This document shows positions 1-4,716 of a DNA stretch of 5,989 bases, piece by piece. The DNA is taken from assembly GCA_903922545.1 (NCBI GenBank), contig CAIXUE010000232.1, positions 1 through 5,989 of the forward strand. Reading direction: 5' to 3'. Position numbers and translations under genes: made by a program. The notes beneath the pieces are model-generated. The model was given only the letters and a program-made list of their open reading frames with translations, was not told the origin of the DNA and did not search any database. The first letter of the stretch is position 1, and every line of letters starts with the position of its first letter. This stretch comes from an uncultured Alphaproteobacteria bacterium (GTDB taxonomy: Bacteria; Pseudomonadota; Alphaproteobacteria; Micropepsales; Micropepsaceae).

Positions 1-1
1 C

Positions 2-1297
2 GCGGTGTTCAATCTGCTCGACACGCCGGGCCATGAGGATTTCTCCGAAGACACCTATCGCACCCTCACCGCCGTCGACAGCGCGGTGATGGTGATCGAC
101 GCCGCCAAGGGCATCGAAGCCCAGACCCGAAAATTGTTTGAGGTTTGCCGCCTGCGCGACATTCCCATCATGACTTTCGTCAACAAGATGGACCGCGAAG
201 CGCGCGACCCCTTCGAACTGGTGGATGAACTCTCCGACCAGCTGCAGATCGAAACCGCGCCCATGGTCTGGCCTTCGGGCATGGGCCAGAATTTCAAGGG
301 CGTGCAGGAACTGGCCAGCGGCAAATTCATCGCTTTCGACGGCGCCGCGCCCGACGCTGATCTGAAACTCAAGCTGGAAGAAGACGTGATGCTGGCCAAG
401 GAAGGCCTGCCTGTCTTCGATCTGGCCACCTATCGCGAAGGCCATCTCTCGCCGGTCTATTTCGGCTCGGCGCTGAAGAATTTCGGCGTCTCCGAGCTTC
501 TCTCCGCGCTGGCGGCCTATGCCCCGCCGCCGCGCGAGCAGCCGGCGTTGGGCCGCGAAGTGCGCCCGTCAGACAATGAAGTCACCGGCTTTGTCTTCAA
601 GGTCCAGGCCAATATGGATCCCAATCACCGCGACCGCGTGGCGTTTCTGCGCCTGGCTTCGGGCGAATTTCGCCGCAACATGAAGCTGAAACAGTCCGGC
701 ACCGGCAAAAGCATCGGGGTGCATAACCCCATCCTGTTTTTCGCCTCCGAACGCGAGACGGTGGATCAGGCTTGGCCCGGCGACATTATCGGCATTCCCA
801 ATCACGGCACCCTGCGGGTGGGCGACACGCTGTCGGAATCCGGCGGCGTCATCTTCACCGGCATTCCCAATTTCGCGCCGGAAATATTGCGCCGGGTGCG
901 CCTCTCCGATCCCATGAAGCAAAAGCATCTCGCCCGCGCCTTGGAAAGCCTGGCCGAGGAAGGCGTCACCCAATTGTTCAAGCCGGCCATCGGCTCACAA
1001 TGGATCGTGGGCGTGGTGGGCGCGTTGCAGCTGGATGTTCTCAAATCCCGGCTGGTGGCCGAATATGGCCTGGAAGCCGAACTGGAAGCCGCGCCGTTCG
1101 ACAGCGCCCGCTGGCTATCGGGCACTGAGGCGGATATCGAAAAATTCGCCGCCGGCAATCGCGGCGGCATGGCGGCCGACCGTGACGGCGCGCCGGTGTT
1201 CCTGGCCAAAAGCGGCTGGGAGCTGGGTTATGTGGCGGAAAAAAATCCCAATGTGAAACTGCTCAAGACGCGCGAGCGTCATGAGGTGCAAGCCTAG
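2..1297 (+). CDS. prfC: Peptide chain release factor 3 (RF3), 5'-truncated
   Basis: RF3 is a cytoplasmic translational GTPase that removes RF1/RF2 from the ribosome after peptide release. The reading frame is open from base 2 and enters inside the G domain, so the true start and the P-loop (G1) lie outside the window. About 431 residues are visible; the E. coli protein has 529, so roughly 95-100 are missing. Counting from the GTG at 5, I see the G3 motif DTPGHED (residues 6-12) followed by FSEDTYRTLTAVD, which is specific to RF3 rather than EF-G, the G4 motif NKMD (60-63) and a G5-like SALK (155-158). Domain II follows (VTGFVFKVQANMDP, RDRVAFLR), then the C-terminal domain (GVVGALQLDV and RWLSGTEADIEKF). 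The frame is intact to a TAG at 1295-1297. The GTG at 5 is an internal valine, not a start. The gene converges on the DUF2336-like gene and overlaps it by the four bases CTAG; no terminator hairpin is visible between them. Confidence 0.97.
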   Translation, partial: AVFNLLDTPGHEDFSEDTYRTLTAVDSAVMVIDAAKGIEAQTRKLFEVCRLRDIPIMTFVNKMDREARDPFELVDELSDQLQIETAPMVWPSGMGQNFKGVQELASGKFIAFDGAAPDADLKLKLEEDVMLAKEGLPVFDLATYREGHLSPVYFGSALKNFGVSELLSALAAYAPPPREQPALGREVRPSDNEVTGFVFKVQANMDPNHRDRVAFLRLASGEFRRNMKLKQSGTGKSIGVHNPILFFASERETVDQAWPGDIIGIPNHGTLRVGDTLSESGGVIFTGIPNFAPEILRRVRLSDPMKQKHLARALESLAEEGVTQLFKPAIGSQWIVGVVGALQLDVLKSRLVAEYGLEAELEAAPFDSARWLSGTEADIEKFAAGNRGGMAADRDGAPVFLAKSGWELGYVAEKNPNVKLLKTRERHEVQA

Positions 1298-1848
1298 GCG
1301 GCTTGCGCGGTCCAGCGGCGCAGTTCGCGCGAGGCTTCCACGGCCGACAAGGCTTCAAACGCATCCAGCCGGCGATAGAGCACGCTGACATCCGCGCCGG
1401 TGCAGGTCAGAAGCATCAGGGTCGAAAAAGCCGCCCGGTTCAGACCCATGGCCTTGGCCGCCACCGCCAAAGCGCGGCCGCTGTCATCGTGCAGGGCTTC
1501 TTCCGCCAGTTTGGGCGAAATGCCCAGGGCGCGGGAAATGCGCGGGATCACGCTTTCGCCGCTGCGCGCGGTTTCGACCAATGTGCTGTCCAGTGCCTGG
1601 CGCGGCAAAATCCGGTTGGCCAAAGCCGGATCGGCATAAAGCCGCACGCGAAGGCGCGCCTTGGTGTCTTCATCCACTTCCAGCGCGGCGCGGGCCAACA
1701 GCGCCTCGCACGAAGCGCGCATTTCCACGGGACATTCGGCGGGCCACGCCGTCAAAAGCTCGGCCACTTCCTCGGCCAGCGCGGCGCGCATGGCCGCGCC
1801 TTGGGTGGCAAGTTCGAGAAGATTGGCAAGCCGCTGTGTTCCAGACAT
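1294..1848 (-). CDS. Small helical protein, DUF2336-like
   Basis: A 184-residue, apparently all-helical soluble protein with no signal peptide or membrane segment. The start chosen is the ATG at 1848 (MSGTQRLANLLELATQG). The open frame runs on to 2037, but its first part is antisense-register readthrough of the decarboxylase gene. A GTG at 1914 would add 22 residues but would sit only a few bases from the CtrA-type box. No clear Shine-Dalgarno precedes the ATG. The pattern of short helical units (LYADPALANRILPRQAL, SGESVIPRISRALGISPKLAEEAL) followed by GRALAVAAKAMGLNRAAFSTLMLL resembles the C-terminal part of DUF2336 proteins, which are common in alphaproteobacteria and of unknown function. 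Those are usually about twice this length, so this would be a short member. The family assignment is from remembered pattern and is tentative; the gene itself is supported by its clean frame, composition and position. It lies 91 bp after the decarboxylase stop and may be cotranscribed with it or driven from its own CtrA-linked promoter. Its TAG stop shares CTAG with prfC. Confidence 0.7.
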   Translation of the reverse strand: MSGTQRLANLLELATQGAAMRAALAEEVAELLTAWPAECPVEMRASCEALLARAALEVDEDTKARLRVRLYADPALANRILPRQALDSTLVETARSGESVIPRISRALGISPKLAEEALHDDSGRALAVAAKAMGLNRAAFSTLMLLTCTGADVSVLYRRLDAFEALSAVEASRELRRWTAQAA

Positions 1849-1919
1849 GGCGTCAGGATGCGCCGTCCGGTTTAAGGATTGGTTGAGGACGAAATTCCAG
1901 AGTTCCCGCGCCACACTCT

Positions 1920-1934
1920 TTAACGGCGGGTTAA
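1920..1934. promoter_or_regulatory. Candidate CtrA-binding box (TTAA-N7-TTAA)
   Basis: The sequence TTAACGGCGGGTTAA matches exactly the full CtrA consensus TTAA-N7-TTAA known from Caulobacter and other alphaproteobacteria. It is also a perfect 5-bp inverted repeat (TTAAC/GTTAA) around a 5-bp centre. It lies in the 91-bp gap between the decarboxylase stop (1940) and the DUF2336-like start (1848), about 72 bp upstream of that ATG, which is a reasonable place for a promoter-bound regulator. A third TTAA lies at 1872-1875. Binding by CtrA is inferred; another dimeric regulator could use the same palindrome. Confidence 0.5.
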
Positions 1935-1939
1935 TCGCG

Positions 1940-3130
1940 TTATTCCACCACGGCCCAGGCATCGGGGTAAAAGCCATTGAAGGCGGAACGTGACGACACG
2001 GTATAGGCGCCCATGGCGTCGAACAGCACAAAATCATTGGTGGCGATGCTGTCCGGCACCATCACCGGGCGGGGCAGCACATCGGCGGAATCGCAGGTCG
2101 GGCCATAAGCGCGGAACGGCCGCATCTCACCGCTCAGCACTTTCGCCTTGCCTTTGGCGTCCAGGTTGATGCCGGTGGGCGGATAGCTTTCGTCAAAGCT
2201 GGCAAAGCGCTGCTCATCAAAGCTGCCGTAAATCCCGTCATTCAGATAAAGCCGGTCGCCGCGCCGCATCAACACGCGCGTCACCAGCGAAAGGCCTTGT
2301 CCCACCAGCGCGCGGCCCGGCTCGCACATCATATGAATGCCAGGGCGGTTCAGCGTGACCAGGGCTTCCTTGATCATGTCGAAATACCAGTGATAGGGCG
2401 GCGCTTCCTGTCCGGCATAGGAGGTGGGAAAGCCGCCGCCAATATCCAGCGCCGCAATTTCAACGCCCGACAGGGTAATTGTGCGCTGCGCGATCTCGAT
2501 GGCCTGGGCGTAGGAGAAAGGCGAAAGACACTGCGAACCGACATGGAAAGTCAGGCACGGCGCAGCCCCTGATGCTTTCACCTTGTGCAGCAGCTTGGAG
2601 GCTTCTTCCGGGCGGCAGCCGTACTTGCTCGACATTTCCAAAAGCGCGCCGCCCAGCTGCGCCACCAGCCGCACAAAGATACGCAGCTTTTTGGGATTGC
2701 CGGTTTCGGCCAAAAGCTTTTCGAGTTCGCTTTCGCTGTCCACCACAAAGTCTGTCACGCCATGCCGCTCGAACGCCGCCTTGGCATGACCGGCCAGGCG
2801 CACCGGCGCCATGAAATGGCAGATCGCTTCGGGGAAAATATTGCGCACGCCTTCGATCTCGCCCAGCGAGGCGGTGTCGAAATGGCGAATGCCGGCCGCC
2901 CAAAGATTTTCGATCGCCACCGGATGGGGATTGGCCTTCACCGCATACAGCACATCGCCGGGAAAACCGTTGAGAAAGATCTGGGCTGCGGCGGCGAATT
3001 TGGCGGGATGAATCAGATAAAGCGGCTCGCCCGGCTTCAGGCTTTCAATTGCTTTGAGTGCCGAGGCAAAGCGCGGCATGGCCGGAATATGGACGGGCGC
3101 GTTCATAAGCAGGCTTTTGCGGCAAGCCAT
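1940..3130 (-). CDS. Ornithine/lysine decarboxylase, PLP fold type III
   Basis: A cytoplasmic PLP enzyme that decarboxylates ornithine to putrescine and/or lysine to cadaverine, the entry to polyamine synthesis. It has 396 residues from the ATG at 3130, near the usual size for bacterial group IV decarboxylases. The order of motifs is complete: PLP-binding lysine in YAVKANP (K65), HVGSQ (196-200), the glycine loop DIGGGFP (229-235), EPGRALV phosphate site (270-276), catalytic Cys-Asp in GPTCDSAD (C346, D347), and C-terminal FDAMGAYT (370-377) with FNGF (384-387). GPTCDSAD favours an ornithine/lysine enzyme over diaminopimelate decarboxylase; the choice between ornithine and lysine cannot be made by eye. 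The start is uncertain: the ATG at 3130 has GAAGG directly abutting it, while the ATG at 3106 (MNAPVHIP) has no Shine-Dalgarno but leaves more room after the terminator at 3144-3175. No terminator follows, so readthrough into the DUF2336-like gene is possible. Confidence 0.93.
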   Translation of the reverse strand: MACRKSLLMNAPVHIPAMPRFASALKAIESLKPGEPLYLIHPAKFAAAAQIFLNGFPGDVLYAVKANPHPVAIENLWAAGIRHFDTASLGEIEGVRNIFPEAICHFMAPVRLAGHAKAAFERHGVTDFVVDSESELEKLLAETGNPKKLRIFVRLVAQLGGALLEMSSKYGCRPEEASKLLHKVKASGAAPCLTFHVGSQCLSPFSYAQAIEIAQRTITLSGVEIAALDIGGGFPTSYAGQEAPPYHWYFDMIKEALVTLNRPGIHMMCEPGRALVGQGLSLVTRVLMRRGDRLYLNDGIYGSFDEQRFASFDESYPPTGINLDAKGKAKVLSGEMRPFRAYGPTCDSADVLPRPVMVPDSIATNDFVLFDAMGAYTVSSRSAFNGFYPDAWAVVE

Positions 3131-3143
3131 CCTTCAACGCAAG

Positions 3144-3175
3144 AAAAAAGGGCGCCCGGGAAAGGCGCCCTTTTT
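3144..3175 (-). terminator. Rho-independent terminator, bidirectional in form
   Basis: A perfect 7-bp GC stem, GGGCGCC (3150-3156) with GGCGCCC (3164-3170), closes a 7-base loop. It is flanked by six A's on the left and five T's on the right, so it gives a U-tract when read from either strand; the A and T runs can extend the stem to 12 bp. It lies 17 bp after the stop of the Spy-like gene and so should end that transcript. The far edge is only 13 bases from the ATG at 3130 of the decarboxylase gene (37 from the ATG at 3106), which leaves almost no room for a separate decarboxylase promoter. Confidence 0.9.
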
Positions 3176-3191
3176 CACAGTTCCGTGACGC

Positions 3192-3989
3192 TTAGCGCGT
3201 CTGGGGCTGCATGGGCGGTCCGCCCATCGGACCCTGACCCATTGGGCCCTGACCCATCGGGCCGCGAGGACCCATGGGCCCGCGGCCCATTCCACCGGGA
3301 CCCATGGCGCTGGCAAAGCGCGGCCCGTGCATCGGCCCACGCATCGCATCGCGCATCCGGTCATGTCCGCGATGGTCGCGTTCTTCGGCCCGCGCCATTT
3401 CGGTTTTCTGAGTGGGCGACAAGGCGTTGTAGAAAGCTTCCAGGGCCGGGCGCTCCGCCTGCACATTCGCCAGGCGCTGCTTCAGCCGGTCTTCTTCATG
3501 CGCCATCCGGTCGGTGATGCTGGTGCGGTTCGCACCACGCGAAGCCTGATTGTTCTGGTCTTGCTGACGGGCAGCCCTGGCGGTCTGGCGCTGGCTGACA
3601 TGCTGGTTGCAATCATCGGCGCGTTTGCGCGCAACGCCCAGCACCGCGGTCCTCCAGCGCTGGAACAGCGGCTGTTCACTGGCGGTCAGGTTCAGGCTGG
3701 TTTCCAGATAGGCCAGGCGGCCATTCTCGCGCGCCACCGTGTCTTCGCACATCTGTTTCATGCGCGCGGCAATATCGGCGGGCGAAGGCGCGGGCCGGTC
3801 AAAGCCGCGCCGCGGCGGGCCCATGCGGTCCTGCGGACCAGGAGGTGGGGGCGGCGTGGTGTCGGCTTGCGCCACCATCATCGGCTTATGCGGTGCGGGT
3901 TGGGCATGCGCGCTGGACATCACCAGCGCCGTGGTCGCCGCGCCGCACAGCGCCAGGCAGGCAACAAGGGGAATAAGAGTTTTACGCAT
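3192..3989 (-). CDS. Secreted Spy/LTxxQ-family protein with Gly-Pro-Met-rich tail
   Basis: A 265-residue exported protein. The start is the ATG at 3989, with GGAG 11 bases upstream; an in-frame TTG at 4010 is less likely because MRKTL begins a classic signal peptide. That peptide has a hydrophobic core (LIPLVACLALCGAATTALVM) and a probable signal peptidase I site after AHA (27-29). Next come a proline-rich linker (45-70), a charged helical core (72-205) and a low-complexity tail. The core has the two helical signatures of the LTxxQ family (PF07813; Spy and CpxP relatives): LNLTASEQPLF near 99-109, which departs slightly from strict LTxxQ, and LSPTQ at 190-194. Cysteines 81 and 127 flank the first motif, as in many alphaproteobacterial members, and may form a disulfide. 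The tail from about 218 repeats GPM (GPMGPRGPMGQGPMGQGPMG). Spy is an ATP-independent periplasmic chaperone induced by envelope stress; a similar role here is inference. The gene looks monocistronic, ended by the 3144-3175 terminator. Confidence 0.85.
   Translation of the reverse strand: MRKTLIPLVACLALCGAATTALVMSSAHAQPAPHKPMMVAQADTTPPPPPGPQDRMGPPRRGFDRPAPSPADIAARMKQMCEDTVARENGRLAYLETSLNLTASEQPLFQRWRTAVLGVARKRADDCNQHVSQRQTARAARQQDQNNQASRGANRTSITDRMAHEEDRLKQRLANVQAERPALEAFYNALSPTQKTEMARAEERDHRGHDRMRDAMRGPMHGPRFASAMGPGGMGRGPMGPRGPMGQGPMGQGPMGGPPMQPQTR
3229..3258. repeat. 15-bp tandem repeat within the Spy-like gene
   Basis: Two near-identical 15-bp units lie side by side (GGACCCTGACCCATT, then GGGCCCTGACCCATC), differing at two positions, and degenerate further copies continue to about 3300. 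On the coding strand each unit encodes Gly-Pro-Met-Gly-Gln type pentads, producing the collagen-like GPM tail. The near identity at DNA level suggests recent slippage expansion, so copy number may vary between strains. Confidence 0.7.
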
Positions 3990-4014
3990 TGGGGGGAATG
4001 CTCCGTTCAAATGC

Positions 4015-4031
4015 GGGGCACTTTATGCCCC
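4015..4031. other. Small hairpin upstream of the Spy-like gene
   Basis: A perfect 6-bp inverted repeat, GGGGCA (4015-4020) and TGCCCC (4026-4031), surrounds a 5-base loop about 26 bases before the ATG at 3989. Depending on where transcription begins it would be a hairpin in the 5' leader or a palindromic operator just around the start. It overlaps the best -10-like hexamer I can find on the - strand (CATAAA). Its function is unknown. Confidence 0.4.
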
Positions 4032-4053
4032 AATCACCTGAACTGTGCATGAA
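4020..4053 (-). promoter_or_regulatory. Putative promoter with TTCA-N7-TTCA direct repeat
   Basis: On the - strand, upstream of the Spy-like gene, there is a direct repeat TTCA-N7-TTCA (4039-4053; TGAA-N7-TGAA on the + strand). The 11-bp period is close to one helical turn, the layout favoured by OmpR-family response regulators such as those controlling Spy/CpxP proteins elsewhere. A weak sigma70-like pair can be placed across it: TGCACA (4/6 match to -35) and CATAAA (4/6 match to -10) separated by 17 bp. Both elements are weak matches; this is a plausible control region and not a demonstrated promoter. Confidence 0.35.
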
Positions 4054-4086
4054 TGGACAAAGTTTAATCTGTAAGGATTTGTCTTC

Positions 4087-4192
4087 GACCCCCTCTGCCT
4101 TCGCACGCTGGCGGCCCAGCTTTGCTGTGCCTTGGCGTGCTACGGCATCTCCCCCTTTTCAAGGTGCTTCGCACCGAAGGGGGAGGCCAACC
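4087..4192. repeat. Nested intergenic palindromic repeat (REP-like)
   Basis: This part of the 238-bp gap between the DUF934 and Spy-like genes holds two hairpins in tandem. The first has outer arms GCACGC (4103-4108) and GCGTGC (4135-4140), with an inner CAGC-TTT-GCTG stem (4117-4127). The second has outer arms CTCCCCCTT (4149-4157) and AAGGGGGAG (4177-4185), with an inner GGTGC-TTC-GCACC stem (4163-4175). The wording (CCCCTCTGCCTTCGC..., then CTCCCCCTT...AAGGGGGAG) resembles the dispersed intergenic palindromes common in GC-rich alphaproteobacteria. No U-tract follows either hairpin, so it is not a standard terminator, but it could protect or define the 3' end of the cysI–DUF934 transcript. 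No ORF here looks like a gene. Confidence 0.55.
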
Positions 4193-4227
4193 TGTGTCAG
4201 TTTTGGCAAGATTTGCGTTAGCGGAGT

Positions 4228-4716
4228 TTAATGCGCGCGCAGGTCGCGGATGGTTTTGCGGCCATCGGCGCTGGGCTGATAAACATTGGTCATCTCGCTC
4301 AGCGCCTGGCGAAATTGCGCGACGGAAAAATCATCCGGCACCACCCAGGCGTCAAATCCCACCCGGTGCTGGTAGTTGATCTGGTCGAACAGAAAATCCC
4401 CCACCGCGCGGATCTGACCTTTGAAACCCAGCCGGGTACGCAGCATGCGGGCCCAGGAAAAGGCGCGGCCATCGCGGAATTTGGGAAACTCCAGCGCCAC
4501 CAGTGACAGGCGCTGCAGATCCTCGCCCAGGCCTTCGGGATTTTCTTCCGCCTTCAACTGCACACCGATGGGCGTGTTGCGCGCCAACAGCGCGTCGCGG
4601 TCTTTTTGGAAACGCGCCAGGCTCACCAGCACCGCGCCTTCCGGCAGGGCGGCGTCATCGGCGACAGACGTGAAGGCATCGGGCGCGAAATCACCGCCCA
4701 CAATCAATTTGCTCAC
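4228..4716 (-). CDS. DUF934 protein, partner of sulfite reductase
   Basis: A 162-residue soluble protein of the DUF934 family (PF06073), at the family's usual length. The diagnostic stretch is near the middle: FRDGRAFSWARMLRTRLGF followed by GQIRAVGDFLFDQ and RVGFDAWVVPDD, ending with the conserved VYQ of TNVYQPSADGR. The start is a GTG at 4716 that overlaps the cysI stop in the four bases GTGA. AAGG lies seven bases upstream of it, inside cysI, so translation is probably coupled. In proteobacteria DUF934 genes nearly always follow cysI, and the product is thought to help assimilatory sulfite reduction, although no biochemical role is established to my knowledge. In many alphaproteobacteria cysH comes next; here a palindromic repeat and an unrelated secreted protein follow instead. 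Confidence 0.93.
   Translation of the reverse strand: MSKLIVGGDFAPDAFTSVADDAALPEGAVLVSLARFQKDRDALLARNTPIGVQLKAEENPEGLGEDLQRLSLVALEFPKFRDGRAFSWARMLRTRLGFKGQIRAVGDFLFDQINYQHRVGFDAWVVPDDFSVAQFRQALSEMTNVYQPSADGRKTIRDLRAH

Noticed and set aside
5..7. GTG at 5 as the start of prfC
   Set aside because: The frame is open before it, and the first residues are in the middle of the G domain, just before the G3 motif, so the gene begins outside the window.
1920..1934. The TTAAC/GTTAA palindrome as a terminator of the decarboxylase gene
   Set aside because: A 5-bp AT-rich stem without a U-tract is too weak; a protein-binding site is more likely.
1849..2037. Extended N-terminus of the DUF2336-like frame (start at 2037)
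   Set aside because: It overlaps the end of the decarboxylase gene on the same strand in another frame, and its composition (WAPIPCRHVPPS...) is that of an out-of-frame shadow. The ATG at 1848 gives a coherent helical protein.
2585..3517. 310-codon open frame on the + strand
   Set aside because: It is antisense to the decarboxylase and Spy-like genes and crosses their terminator. Its low-complexity, Arg/His/Pro-rich translation is typical of GC-rich antisense frames.
3939..3989. Lipoprotein signal (Cys15 of the Spy-like protein)
   Set aside because: The residues before the cysteine are Leu-Ala-Leu, which is not a lipobox, and a good AxA signal peptidase I site lies downstream.
3327..4052. 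241-codon open frame on the + strand
   Set aside because: It is antisense to the Spy-like gene, whose signal peptide, LTxxQ motifs and terminator establish the - strand as coding.
4149..4185. Rho-independent terminator for the cysI–DUF934 transcript
   Set aside because: The hairpin is strong but no U-tract follows on either strand, and the nested structure fits a dispersed palindromic repeat better.
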